Assembly (NCBI RefSeq): GCF_900446215.1
Contig: NZ_UAQZ01000001.1
Location: 1,550,001-1,614,000, forward strand
Source: Burkholderia cenocepacia
GTDB lineage: Bacteria > Pseudomonadota > Gammaproteobacteria > Burkholderiales > Burkholderiaceae
Length of the DNA: 64,000 nt
Reading direction: 5' to 3'
The position numbers and the translations under genes are program-made. A model generated the notes under the pieces. That model had not been told where the DNA came from, did not search any database, and worked only from the letters and a program-made list of their open reading frames with translations. This document shows positions 34,992-43,557 of this stretch, piece after piece (the stretch's first letter is position 1; each line of letters begins with the position of its first letter).

Positions 34992-36068
34992 TTGAAGCTG
35001 CACACTTTCGCGACCGACGTCACCGATCCGCGCGAGCGGGGCCGCCTGATCGGCGCGCGCTTCGCGCCGGCGATCCGCGAGACGGTCGCGCTGTATCTCG
35101 CGTTCTTCCCGAAGCTCGGCATCGATCCGCAGCGCGCGCGGGCGATCGGCGAGGCGAGCCTCGCGGCGCTCGACGCATGGTGTCCGCGCCTCGCCGCCGA
35201 GGTGGAGGCGACCGCCGACGGCGCCGACCTGCCGCGCTGGCAGCTCGCGTGCCTGAACGCGCGCACCGAGATTCTCGCGACCGCGCCCGCGTCGGCCGAA
35301 GGCGAGTGCTCGACGACCGTGTACGCGCCGGCCGGCCCGCATGCGCCGCGCACGCTGCAGACGTGGGACTGGCACGACAGTCTCGCGCCGCAGGGGCTGC
35401 TGATGCGGTTCGCGACGCCGCAGCGCCGCACCGTCAAGCTGTTCACCGAATTCGGGATGCTCGCGAAGCTCGGCGTGAACGACGCGGGGCTCGGGCTGCA
35501 CTTCAACATCCTGCATCACGCGAGCGACGCCGATGGTGGCGGCGTGCCGGTGCACGCGATCGCGCGACGGCTGCTCGAGGATGCGACGACGGTGCAGGAG
35601 GCGGTCGAGCTGGCGCGCACCGCGCGCGTCAGCGCCTCGACGGTGCTGACCGCGTTCACGCGACACGATGCGAACCCGCGCGCGGCGAGCATCGAGCTGA
35701 GCCCGTCCGGCGTCGGCGTGGTCGTGCCGCGCCCGGACGGGTGGCTGCTGCATACGAACCACTTCCTCGATCACGCGTTGAGCGGCGGCGAATGCATGCC
35801 CGACAGCTCGACCACGCGCGAGCGCTTCGCGCACCTGAACGCGGTCGTGGCGGGGATGACGGGCGCCGATGTGCGCGAACGCGCGGCGGCGATGTGCGGC
35901 GCGGCCGGCGACGCGGCCGTGGTGTGTTTCCACCCGGATCGGTCGATGCCCGACACCGAGCGCTGGGAAACGCTGCTGACCGTCGGCATCGATACCGACG
36001 CGTGCGCGCTCGACTACGTGGCCGGCAATCCGCACGACCTTGCGCGCGACGGGTTCATGCGGTTCTGA
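34992..36068 (+). CDS. C45-family acyltransferase/peptidase (AAT-like)
   Basis: A 358-residue Ntn-hydrolase-like protein related to acyl-CoA:6-aminopenicillanic acid acyltransferase. The nucleophile is probably Cys106 in SAEGECSTTVYAPAG, where autoproteolysis would create an N-terminal Cys; TLQTWDWHDSLAPQGLLMR, ARVSASTVLTAF and LLHTNHFLDHAL are family blocks. Such enzymes cleave or form amide bonds. The TTG at 34992 has AGGAGG seven bases upstream, and no ATG is close. It ends the rightward run after DUF3138; with the amidohydrolase it suggests metabolism of N-acylated amines. Confidence 0.85.
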   Translation: MKLHTFATDVTDPRERGRLIGARFAPAIRETVALYLAFFPKLGIDPQRARAIGEASLAALDAWCPRLAAEVEATADGADLPRWQLACLNARTEILATAPASAEGECSTTVYAPAGPHAPRTLQTWDWHDSLAPQGLLMRFATPQRRTVKLFTEFGMLAKLGVNDAGLGLHFNILHHASDADGGGVPVHAIARRLLEDATTVQEAVELARTARVSASTVLTAFTRHDANPRAASIELSPSGVGVVVPRPDGWLLHTNHFLDHALSGGECMPDSSTTRERFAHLNAVVAGMTGADVRERAAAMCGAAGDAAVVCFHPDRSMPDTERWETLLTVGIDTDACALDYVAGNPHDLARDGFMRF

Positions 36069-36101
36069 CGCGACGCGCGGGCGACGGTCGGCAGGGTGGC
36101 A

Positions 36102-36123
36102 CGGCGGCACGCGTGGGCCGCCG
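36102..36123. terminator. 7-bp hairpin between convergent genes
   Basis: CGGCGGC (36102-36108) and GCCGCCG (36117-36123) form a stem with an 8-nt loop between the C45 gene and the convergent MFS gene; a short TTGT follows. Confidence 0.45.
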
Positions 36124-36132
36124 TTGTGGCGC

Positions 36133-37524
36133 TCAGGCGTCGATGCGCTCGACCTTGCCGACGAGCAGCCCGTACGACAGGCTGCCCGCGAGCGCCATCG
36201 CGGCGATGTAGGTGATCGCGTGCGAGAAGTCCGCACCGTCGACCAGCAGCCCGATCACGATCGGTGTCGCGATCGCGGACAGGTTGCCGACCAGGTTGAA
36301 CACGCCGCCCGTGAGGCCGAGCAGCCGTGCAGGCGCGAGCCCCGACACGAGCGACCACGTGATCGACGCGAAGCCGTTGCCGAAGAATGCGATCGTCATG
36401 AACGCGATTACCCAGCCGGTCGAGCTCACGTAGTTCGCGCCGATGATGCAGGTCGAGATCAGCAGCCCCGAGATGATCGGCAGCTTGCGCGCGAAGCCCT
36501 GCGATGCGCCGCGCCGCATCAGCCAGTCCGACAGCACGCCCGAGCACAGCACGCCGACGAACGCGGCGAGGAACGGCAACGACGCGAGGAAGCCCGACTT
36601 GATGAAATCCATCCCGCGATACTTGACGAGGTAGGTCGGGAACCACGTGAGGAAGAACCACAGCGTCGAGTTCAGCGCGAACTGGCCGAGGTAGATGCCC
36701 CACAGCTTGCGCCGGCCGAGCACGACGCCGAGGTCGCGCCACGTCGACGGCGCGCGTTCGCTGCGCGCCGCGACGCGGTCCTCCAGATCGACGAGGCCGC
36801 CGCCGTCGCGGATCAGCGCGATTTCGGCCGCGTTGACGCCGCGCAACGCGCGCGGCTCGCGATATACCGCGTACCAGATCGCGGCCCACGCGATGCCGGC
36901 GAGGCCGGTCGCGACGAACACCATGTGCCAGCCGAGATGCACCTGCAGCCACGCGAGCACCGGCGTGAGGAACGCGAGGCCGACGAACTGGCCCGACGTG
37001 TAGCCGCCGATCGCGCTTGCGCGTTCGCGGGTCGGGAACCACGTCGTCACCACGCGGTTGTTGATCGGGTAGGCCGGCGCTTCGAGCGCGCCCACCGCGA
37101 GGCGCAGCACGATCAGCCCGACGAACGAACCGGCGAAGCCGAGCAGCAGCGTCGCGGCTGACCACAGTGCGAGCGCGCCCGCATACAGCACGCGCGGCGA
37201 TACCTTGTCGACGAGCCAGCCGCCCGGAATCTGCATCAGCGCATAGGTCCAGCCGAACGCGGAGAACACGAGGCCCGCGCGAACCGGATCGATGTTCAGT
37301 TCCTTGAACAGCTCGGGCGCCGCGATCGACAGGTTGCTGCGGTCGAGATAGTTGATCACGACGGTGACGAACAGCAGCGCGAGAATCAGCAGCCGCTTGC
37401 GGCTCGGCGGCGTGGTGGCGGTCGCTGTCGCGCGGGCGGCGGATCGGGATTCGGGTAAGGCGCCGGGGTGCGCGGATGGCCGCTCCGGCGGGTTGGCATG
37501 GGTGCGTGACGCGGATTGGCCCAC
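36133..37524 (-). CDS. MFS transporter, anion:cation symporter type
   Basis: A 463-residue transporter with twelve predicted helices. The first helix is LLILALLFVTVVINYLDRSNLS (about residues 44-65), and GWTYALMQIPGGWLVDKVSPRVL carries the signature loop. This start resembles D-galactonate/phthalate-type symporters (ACS family). The 43-residue N-terminal extension is Pro/Ala/Thr-rich; a later start is possible but no better ribosome binding site was evident. Substrate unknown. It is convergent with the C45 gene; the 181-bp upstream region toward 37706 shows no clear motif. Confidence 0.87.
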   Translation of the reverse strand: MGQSASRTHANPPERPSAHPGALPESRSAARATATATTPPSRKRLLILALLFVTVVINYLDRSNLSIAAPELFKELNIDPVRAGLVFSAFGWTYALMQIPGGWLVDKVSPRVLYAGALALWSAATLLLGFAGSFVGLIVLRLAVGALEAPAYPINNRVVTTWFPTRERASAIGGYTSGQFVGLAFLTPVLAWLQVHLGWHMVFVATGLAGIAWAAIWYAVYREPRALRGVNAAEIALIRDGGGLVDLEDRVAARSERAPSTWRDLGVVLGRRKLWGIYLGQFALNSTLWFFLTWFPTYLVKYRGMDFIKSGFLASLPFLAAFVGVLCSGVLSDWLMRRGASQGFARKLPIISGLLISTCIIGANYVSSTGWVIAFMTIAFFGNGFASITWSLVSGLAPARLLGLTGGVFNLVGNLSAIATPIVIGLLVDGADFSHAITYIAAMALAGSLSYGLLVGKVERIDA

Positions 37525-37706
37525 GGTCGTCTCCTGTGTTCTATGTTCCGCCGGCGCTCGCGAACGAGGCGGCCGAATCGAATGGCGTTGGGGCGAACGT
37601 TAGAGCCGTGGCGCGGCGTGCGTCAACATTTGGGCAGGCATCCCTATTAATGGGACGTCTTGCGTTCAGTATGTGGGACAGGGCGACGAAGGCAGCGCAT
37701 CCTGCA

Positions 37707-38570
37707 TCAGTCGGCCATCGCCTCCTTCGTGCTGACCCAGCCCTGCACGGCGCCGGCGCGCGGGTTGCGATATCGCACCTTCAACCACTGAAAATCGTCG
37801 CTCGCATCGATCAGCTCCACCTTGTCGCCCGCGACGACGTAGCGGCGCGTGGGCGCAGCACGCATCGCATCGTGCAGCGGCAGGCGCGCCGGGCGTACCT
37901 TGAACGCGACCGTGCCGCCGTCATGACCCTGCGGGCGGCGCGACACGCGCTTGCCGTGCTCGTCATAGGTGAGCAGCATCGACGACGGGCCCGATTCGCC
38001 GTCGAGCAGATCGCGCAGGTCGTCGGGGACCGCTTCGCTGGTTTGATACAGATACATCCTGCCGGTGCCGTCGAAACGGTACGCATCGGTGTACCAGATC
38101 GGGCCACTGCGACACGAGCTGTACAGCGTGCGCGCTTTCGGCTTCGCTTCGACGTTGATCAGCGCGTCGCAATTGCCGTGGGGCCCGTCGCCCGCCGGCA
38201 TCTTCAGCGGCTCGAACCGCTGGCGCGCGGCGTCGTACAGGTAGATGCCGTATTGCTCGTTGACCATGCCGAGCATCGCGCGCATCGCGAGATCGCGACG
38301 ACCGTCGAAGTTGTAGTCGTCGGTCGCGAGGTGATAGCGGCCTTCCTCGTCGGCGGCCGTGACGTCGAGCGTCTGCGTTTTTCCGCTCGGCAGGAAACGG
38401 ACCGTGACGTGCGCGCCGTCCGCGCGCTCGACGCGGGCCGTGACGGTGTCGTCGACCTTGAACTCGAGCAGCGGCTTGGCCGCGTGCGCGGCGGGTGCGA
38501 TCGACGCACACGTGGCGAACAGCAGCGCGGCGACACGGGGAAGCGGGCGGAATCGCGGGGAGCGCGTCAT
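37707..38570 (-). CDS. Exported hypothetical protein with SH3-like end
   Basis: A 287-residue exported protein of unknown function. A signal peptide ends ASIAPAAHAA. The middle part contains LATDDYNFDGRRDLAMRAMLG, like XAC2610-type repeat proteins that bind calcium-like FDGxxDL motifs, then GPIWYTDAYRFDGTGRMYLYQ. The final 45 residues (RYVVAGDKVELIDASDDFQWLKVRYRN, GAVQGWVSTKEA) look like a bacterial SH3 domain. It lies 40 bp from the neighbouring minus-strand gene at 38611, probably in one transcript. Confidence 0.72.
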   Translation of the reverse strand: MTRSPRFRPLPRVAALLFATCASIAPAAHAAKPLLEFKVDDTVTARVERADGAHVTVRFLPSGKTQTLDVTAADEEGRYHLATDDYNFDGRRDLAMRAMLGMVNEQYGIYLYDAARQRFEPLKMPAGDGPHGNCDALINVEAKPKARTLYSSCRSGPIWYTDAYRFDGTGRMYLYQTSEAVPDDLRDLLDGESGPSSMLLTYDEHGKRVSRRPQGHDGGTVAFKVRPARLPLHDAMRAAPTRRYVVAGDKVELIDASDDFQWLKVRYRNPRAGAVQGWVSTKEAMAD

Positions 38571-38610
38571 GAGCGGGCGTCGTGGCGAAGGAAAACGGGT
38601 GGGCGACCGG

Positions 38611-38985
38611 TCAGCGCGGCGTGCTGTCGTCGCGATAGCCGCTCTTGCCGACGAAGATCTCCTTCAACGCGGCGCGCAGCGTGCCCGGATCGTGCTGACC
38701 GGGCGCGAGATGGATCACGTAACGCGTCTGGCCGTCGAGCCGCGCGGCGATGCCCGGTTCGATCTCGACGTCGATCGTGTCGTCGGTCAGACGCACCGAC
38801 AGATCCTTGACGCGCACGTTGAGCTGGTCGCGCACCATCACTTCGATCAGCGCATCGTCCGGAAAGCGCGACAGCGCGAAGCAATAGTCCTGCTCCGCAT
38901 CGTGACAGTAGATATTGGCGAAGCTTTCGTCGTCGTCGAGGTCGGACGTGGCCGCGCCGACGGTAGCGTGAAGTTCCTTGAGCAT
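38611..38985 (-). CDS. Hypothetical protein (124 aa)
   Basis: Unrecognised small cytoplasmic protein. It is acidic and begins MLKELHATVGAATSDLDDDE, with NIYCHDAEQDYCFALSRFPDDALIEVMVRDQ and DIEIEPGIAARLDG-like beta strands. The start at 38985 has CAGGA four to five bases upstream. Composition (balanced acidic residues, third-position G/C) supports a real gene. It lies between HxlR and the exported hypothetical gene, all on the minus strand within 18-40 bp, so the three may form an operon. Confidence 0.65.
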   Translation of the reverse strand: MLKELHATVGAATSDLDDDESFANIYCHDAEQDYCFALSRFPDDALIEVMVRDQLNVRVKDLSVRLTDDTIDVEIEPGIAARLDGQTRYVIHLAPGQHDPGTLRAALKEIFVGKSGYRDDSTPR

Positions 38986-39002
38986 CGATTCCTGCTGAAC
39001 GG

Positions 39003-39383
39003 TTATTTGTGGGCGTGCATCGTCGTTTCGATTGCAGCCGCGGTGTCGGGCATTGCGTCGGTGTGCGCGTCGCGCGCCTTCAGCCACAGTCCGAATTCGC
39101 GCATCACGTCGACCACCGGCCGCAGCCGCTCGCCGTCCGCGGTGAGATCGTACTCGACGCGCACCGGCACTTCCGGATAGACGGTGCGCCGCACGAGCCC
39201 CGCGTCTTCCAGCGCGCGCAGGTCGAGCGTCAGCATGCGCTGCGAGATGCCCGGCATGTCGCGCCGCAGGTCGCTGAAGCGGCGCGGCCCGTCGAGCAGA
39301 TACGACACCAGCAGCAGCCGCCAGCGGCCGCCGAGCAGGCGCATCGCTTCTTCAACGGAACATCCTGTCGCACTCGTTTTCAT
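39003..39383 (-). CDS. HxlR-family transcriptional regulator
   Basis: A 126-residue winged-helix protein with the HxlR signature CSVEEAMRLLGGRWRLLLVSYLLDGPRRFSDLRRDMPGISQRMLTLDLRALEDAGLVRR. Cys8 near the N-terminus is the type of Cys used for redox sensing in related HxlR proteins. It is divergent from a glutathione transferase gene with a strong inverted repeat between them, so it probably controls that gene. The stop lies 17 bp from the gene at 38611. Confidence 0.9.
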   Translation of the reverse strand: MKTSATGCSVEEAMRLLGGRWRLLLVSYLLDGPRRFSDLRRDMPGISQRMLTLDLRALEDAGLVRRTVYPEVPVRVEYDLTADGERLRPVVDVMREFGLWLKARDAHTDAMPDTAAAIETTMHAHK

Positions 39384-39420
39384 CGCGCCAAATCCTGGTC
39401 GGTAAATTTTTTGTGACTAC

Positions 39421-39455
39421 GGCACAAACGACTGCCGTCTTCTCAGTCGTGTGCC
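39421..39455. promoter_or_regulatory. HxlR candidate operator (ACGACTG-N9-CAGTCGT)
   Basis: ACGACTG (39428-39434) and CAGTCGT (39444-39450) are perfect inverted repeats separated by nine bases, with outer arms GGCAC (39421-39425) and GTGCC (39451-39455). It sits between the divergent HxlR and glutathione-transferase genes and is the best operator candidate there. Confidence 0.55.
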
Positions 39456-39519
39456 GATGCGAGATATTAGCGCCCGCGTCGCGGCGAATCGATACATGGA
39501 CAACCCACGAAGGAACCAT

Positions 39520-40152
39520 ATGAAGCTCTATCACGCTCCCGGCAGCTGTTCGCAGGCGATCTGCATCGTGCTGCGCGAAGCCGATATCGACGCAGAGATC
39601 GTCAAGGTCGATGCGCGCAAGCATGTCGTCGACGGCGGCCGCGATTACTACGACGTGAATGAACTCGGCTACGTGCCGCTGCTCGAACTCGACGACGGCA
39701 CGTTGCTGCGCGAAGGGCCGGTGATCGCGCAGTATCTCGCGGACCAGCTCCCGGAAGCCGCGCTCGCGCCCGCTTATGGCACGCTCGCGCGCTACCGGCT
39801 GATGGAGTGGCTGAACTTTCTCGGCACCGAGATCCACAAGGGCTTCATCCCGCTGCTGTATGCGGTGCAGGCGGGGAAGTACGTCGAACCCGTGCGCCAG
39901 AAGCTCGACGGCCGCTTCGCATGGATCGACCGCCAGCTCGACGGCAGGACGTTCCTGACCGGCGACACGTTCACCGTCGCCGATGCGTACCTGTTCGCGC
40001 TGACCGGCTGGGGCAAGGCCGACTGGATGCGCTCGGTGTACAACGCGGATATCGACCTGAGCCGGCATGCGCATCTGCGTGCGTGGTACGAGCGGGTGCG
40101 GGAGCGGCCGGCCGTGCAGGCGGTGCTGGCGGCGGACAACCTGTTGCGATGA
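39520..40152 (+). CDS. gstA: Beta-class glutathione transferase
   Basis: A 210-residue glutathione S-transferase. KLYHAPGSCSQAICIVLREA carries the conserved Cys10 of beta-class enzymes; NELGYVPLLELDDGTLLREGPVIAQYLAD is the glutathione-binding domain with the cis-Pro and the Glu-Gly (Glu-Ser position) motif; TGDTFTVADAYLFALTGW is the N-capping box of the C-terminal helical domain. It conjugates glutathione to electrophiles or reduces them. AAGGAAC just before the ATG gives the ribosome site. Probably controlled by the divergent HxlR protein. Confidence 0.93.
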   Translation: MKLYHAPGSCSQAICIVLREADIDAEIVKVDARKHVVDGGRDYYDVNELGYVPLLELDDGTLLREGPVIAQYLADQLPEAALAPAYGTLARYRLMEWLNFLGTEIHKGFIPLLYAVQAGKYVEPVRQKLDGRFAWIDRQLDGRTFLTGDTFTVADAYLFALTGWGKADWMRSVYNADIDLSRHAHLRAWYERVRERPAVQAVLAADNLLR

Positions 40153-40226
40153 CGCGTGGCCGCCGCAGCGGTGCTGGCGCGTCGTTTCGCCGTAGCGACG
40201 CCGCGCCATGCCGCAACAGTGCGCGC

Positions 40227-40232
40227 TATAAT
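40227..40232 (+). promoter_or_regulatory. TATAAT box 8 bp before the copper-leader ATG
   Basis: A perfect -10 hexamer lies so close to the ATG at 40240 that transcription would start at or next to the start codon, and no Shine-Dalgarno sequence is visible between. No good -35 hexamer was found, so an activator may be needed. Confidence 0.45.
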
Positions 40233-40239
40233 CGCCGCC

Positions 40240-40626
40240 ATGAAACTGCTTCGGACCTTCATCCTGCTGCTGCTGTGCGCGGTGCTGCCCATCACGGGGC
40301 TGGCAGCCAGCGGCCTGACCGGTGAATGTCCGATGCAGTACACGATGTCGATGGACGCGGACACGGGCATGAACATGGCCATGTCCGCCGACATGAGCGA
40401 TTGCGATTCGATGCAGCCGCCATCCGCCGATCACGCGAAGGCCAAAGCCAAGGGCATGGCCTGCAAGGTGACGGCCCAATGCCAGTTCGGCAGTCTCTAC
40501 CACCCGGCCGCCCGCGCCGACGTCAACCGTCCCGCTGCATTCGCCAGCACGATCGTCTTCCACTACACGCAGTCCGTCCCGGCTCGCGACCCGAACGGGT
40601 TGTGGCGCCCGCCACGCATCAGCTGA
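40240..40626 (+). CDS. Small exported Met/Cys-rich protein, possible copper-responsive leader
   Basis: A 128-residue protein with signal peptide MKLLRTFILLLLCAVLPITGLA, a metal-ligand-rich middle (ECPMQYTMSMDADTGMNMAM, SADMSDCDSMQPPS, MACKVTAQC) and the end DPNGLWRPPRIS. Small Cys/Met-rich proteins with such an RPPR end sit in front of copper genes in Burkholderia and Bordetella relatives (DUF2946/CopL-like), and in Bordetella one has been reported to work as a copper-responsive upstream reading frame. It is 92 bp before cusC, and that gap folds into three hairpins. Function inferred from context. Confidence 0.7.
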   Translation: MKLLRTFILLLLCAVLPITGLAASGLTGECPMQYTMSMDADTGMNMAMSADMSDCDSMQPPSADHAKAKAKGMACKVTAQCQFGSLYHPAARADVNRPAAFASTIVFHYTQSVPARDPNGLWRPPRIS

Positions 40627-40645
40627 TCCCGATTTGACCGGTTCG

Positions 40646-40701
40646 CCGCGTATGCGGTGAGGTTCGTCCTGTGCGCAGGACGTGGAATCCCTTTGGGTTC
40701 C
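40646..40701 (+). promoter_or_regulatory. Three consecutive hairpins before cusC
   Basis: Hairpin 1: CCGC/GCGG, loop GTAT (40646-40657). Hairpin 2: CGTCCTG/CAGGACG, loop TGCG (40665-40682). Hairpin 3: GGAATCC/GGGTTCC, loop CTTT, one G-U pair (40684-40701). All have 4-nt loops and fill the gap between the leader stop codon and the cusC ribosome site, a suitable position for translation-coupled control. Confidence 0.5.
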
Positions 40702-40717
40702 GATTTGGGGTTACACC

Positions 40718-42010
40718 ATGTCATTCGTTTTCCGCACGCTGCGCATGCCGCGTGCAGGTCGGCGCGCGCCCGTACCGTGGGTCGCGCTGCTGGTGGCGGG
40801 CGCCGTTCACGCGCAGCCGTCGCCGCTGACGCTCGACGCCGCGCTGCAGTCCGCCACCGATCGTTCCGCGTCGATGCAGGCCGCGCAGGCGTCCGTGCTC
40901 GCGCGTTCCGAAGCGGCCGTCAAGGCCGGCCAGTTGCCGGACCCGATGCTCAAGGCCGGCATCGACAACCTGCCAATCAACGGTGGGCAGCGCTTCACCG
41001 TCGGCCAGGACTTCATGACGATGCGCCGCATCGGCATCGAGCAGGAATGGGTGTCCGGCGACAAGCGGCGGCTGCGTACCGCGCTGGCCGACGAACAGGT
41101 CGGCCGCGAGCGCGCCGGCTATCTGGTGCAGCTCGCGGCCGTGCGCCGGCAGACCGCGACGGCGTGGCTCGATGCCATCTATGCGAAGCAGGCGCTCGCG
41201 CTTCAGCAGGCGCTGCTCGGTCACATGAACCATGAACTCGACGCGACGCAGGCGTCGTATCGCGGCGCGAAAGCGAGCGCGGGCGACGTCGTGCAGGCCC
41301 GCGCGATGCTCGCGCAGACGCAGGACCAGGTGCTCAAGGCACAGCAGGCGTATCGCACCGCGCTCATCGCGCTGGCCCGCTGGACGGCGGTGCCCGTGAC
41401 GGACGTGGCCGGTACGCCGCCCGCGCCCGAATCCTTCGTATCGGCGTTGCCGCCGGACGAACTGCGCCTGTCGCAGCCGGCGCTCGTCGCCGCCGCGGAC
41501 GATATCGCGGTGGCCGAAGCCGACGCCGCGGTCGCGAACAGCGAGCGCAGCCCCAACTGGACGTGGGAAATCGCGTACCAGCAGCGCGGCGGCGCGTATT
41601 CGAACATGGTGTCGATCGGCGTCTCGATCCCGCTGCCGCTCAATCGCAAGAATCGCCAGAACCGCGACGTCGCCGAAAAGGCCGCGCTCGCGACGAAGGC
41701 GCGCCTGATGTACGAGGACACGCTGCGCCAGGTACAGGCCGACATCCGCACGCAATCGGACACGCTGGCGAGCGGCCGCGAACGCATCGCGAACCTCAGC
41801 GCCGCGCTGTTGCCGGCCGCCGACCAGCACGTGCAGCTTGCGACGGCGGCGTACCGGGCCGGCACGGGGCCGCTCGCCGACACGTTCGCCGCGCGACGTG
41901 CGCAACTCGAAGCGCAATTACAGGTGCTCGACCTCAGGCGCGACGTATCGCAGACCTGGGCACAGCTCGAATATCAGGTCGTGCCGTCGGCGATGGCCGC
42001 CGCGCAGTGA
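40718..42010 (+). CDS. cusC: Outer-membrane factor of the Cus efflux system (CusC-type, TolC family)
   Basis: A 430-residue TolC-family channel. A signal region ends VAGAVHAQPSPLTLDAALQ. Repeated efflux-protein segments are visible (SEAAVKAGQLPDPMLKAGID; AKASAGDVVQARAMLAQTQDQVL; LATAAYRAGTGPLADTFAARRAQLEA). Unlike E. coli CusC I see no lipobox, so it is probably not lipidated. It forms the outer-membrane exit of the tripartite pump with the genes at 42022 and 43554, the stop codon being 11 bp before cusB. Confidence 0.88.
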   Translation: MSFVFRTLRMPRAGRRAPVPWVALLVAGAVHAQPSPLTLDAALQSATDRSASMQAAQASVLARSEAAVKAGQLPDPMLKAGIDNLPINGGQRFTVGQDFMTMRRIGIEQEWVSGDKRRLRTALADEQVGRERAGYLVQLAAVRRQTATAWLDAIYAKQALALQQALLGHMNHELDATQASYRGAKASAGDVVQARAMLAQTQDQVLKAQQAYRTALIALARWTAVPVTDVAGTPPAPESFVSALPPDELRLSQPALVAAADDIAVAEADAAVANSERSPNWTWEIAYQQRGGAYSNMVSIGVSIPLPLNRKNRQNRDVAEKAALATKARLMYEDTLRQVQADIRTQSDTLASGRERIANLSAALLPAADQHVQLATAAYRAGTGPLADTFAARRAQLEAQLQVLDLRRDVSQTWAQLEYQVVPSAMAAAQ

Positions 42011-42021
42011 AGGAGACGCTC

Positions 42022-43557
42022 ATGACAAGGCAATCACTGATGCGTGCGGCGCTGATCGCATCCGCCGGCGCGGTGCTCGTCGGCGCCGGCTATTTCGCGG
42101 GCGTTCGCCATGCGACGAACGGCGCGGCGACGGCCGCCATGCCCGCCGCTGCGCCGTCGGGCATACCGTCGGGTGTGCCGGCTCAGCAGGCCGCACGCAA
42201 GGTGCTGTACTGGCACGACCCGATGGTGCCGAACCAGCACTTCGACAAACCGGGCAAATCGCCGTTCATGGACATGCAGTTGCAGCCGGTCTACGCGGAC
42301 GAAAGCGGTGCCGCGGCAGGCATCCGGATCGATCCGGGCCTGCAGCAGAACCTCGGCATCCGCTATGCGACCGTGCGTCGGCAGCAGACGGCGGCCGGCT
42401 TCGACGCGGTGGGCACCACGCAGTTCGACGAAGCGCGTGCGGAGGTCGTGCAGTCGCGCGTCACGGGCTACATCGACCATCTGTATGCACGCGCGCCGAT
42501 GCAGCGCATCGCGAAGGGCGCGCCGGTCGCATCGCTGTTCGTGCCCGACTGGCTCGCACCGCAGGAGGAATATCTCGCGCTGAAGCGCGGCGGCATGGAC
42601 GGCAACCTGCTCGATGCGGCGCGCGCACGAATGCGCGCGCTGTCGATTCCGGACGGGATGATCGCGACCCTCGATCGCACCGGCCGCGCGCAGACGCACG
42701 TCGTGCTGAGCGCGCCGGAGACGGGCGTCGTCAGCGAGCTGAACGTGCGCGACGGCGCGATGGTCGCGCCCGGCCAGACGCTCGCGAAGATCGCCGGACT
42801 GGCGACGCTGTGGCTGATCGTCGAGGTGCCGGAAGCGCTCGCTTTGAACGTGCAGCCGGGAATGTCGGTCGACGCGACGTTCGCGGGCGATCCGGCCCGG
42901 CATTTCAGCGGCCGTATCCGCGAAGTGCTGCCCGGCATCAGCACGGGCAGCCGCACGCTGCAGGCGCGCGTGGAGATCGACAACGCGTCGCTGAAGCTCA
43001 CGCCCGGCATGCTGATGCGCGTGCGGGTCGCCGCGAAGGAGACGGTGTCGCGCCTGCTCGTGCCGTCCGAGGCCGTGATCGCGACCGGCCGGCGCACGAT
43101 CGTCATCGCGAAGCTCGGCGACGGTCGGCTTCAGCCGGTGTCGGTGACGGTCGGCAACGACGTCGGCGGCGACACGGAAGTGCTCGGCGGGCTGAACGAA
43201 GGCGACACGGTTGTCGCATCGGGGCAGTTCCTGATCGATTCGGAAGCCAGCCTGAAAAGCGTGTTGCCGCGGCTGGAGCGGGCGGCAGGCGCAAGCTCGG
43301 CCGCATCGTCCGCGACGGCAAGCGCGCCGGTCTACGAAACCACCGGCAAGGTGGAGAAGGTCACGTCCGACGACATCACGTTCTCGCATCAGCCGGTGCC
43401 GGCGCTCGGCTGGGGCGCGATGACGATGGCGTTCGGCAAGCCGTCGGCGCACGCGTTTCCGGACGTGAAGCCGGGGCAGACCGTGCGTTTCGCGTTCACA
43501 CAGGCCGACGACGGCTACCGGCTGACGAAGGTCGAGCCGCAGGGAGGTGAGCGATGA
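42022..43557 (+). CDS. cusB: Cus membrane-fusion protein with fused CusF domain
   Basis: A 511-residue periplasmic adaptor. A membrane anchor (residues 8-27) is followed by the heavy-metal-binding [20 protein letters not shown] stretch ending MDM, with Met68, Met83 and Met85 matching the three Met ligands of CusB. The adaptor core includes [17 protein letters not shown] and [19 protein letters not shown]. The last 75 residues form a CusF domain: His456, Trp464, Met467, Met469 in [18 protein letters not shown]. Fusion of CusF to CusB is known in this group. Its stop overlaps the cusA start by 4 bp. Confidence 0.93.
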   Translation: MTRQSLMRAALIASAGAVLVGAGYFAGVRHATNGAATAAMPAAAPSGIPSGVPAQQAARKVLYWHDPMVPNQHFDKPGKSPFMDMQLQPVYADESGAAAGIRIDPGLQQNLGIRYATVRRQQTAAGFDAVGTTQFDEARAEVVQSRVTGYIDHLYARAPMQRIAKGAPVASLFVPDWLAPQEEYLALKRGGMDGNLLDAARARMRALSIPDGMIATLDRTGRAQTHVVLSAPETGVVSELNVRDGAMVAPGQTLAKIAGLATLWLIVEVPEALALNVQPGMSVDATFAGDPARHFSGRIREVLPGISTGSRTLQARVEIDNASLKLTPGMLMRVRVAAKETVSRLLVPSEAVIATGRRTIVIAKLGDGRLQPVSVTVGNDVGGDTEVLGGLNEGDTVVASGQFLIDSEASLKSVLPRLERAAGASSAASSATASAPVYETTGKVEKVTSDDITFSHQPVPALGWGAMTMAFGKPSAHAFPDVKPGQTVRFAFTQADDGYRLTKVEPQGGER

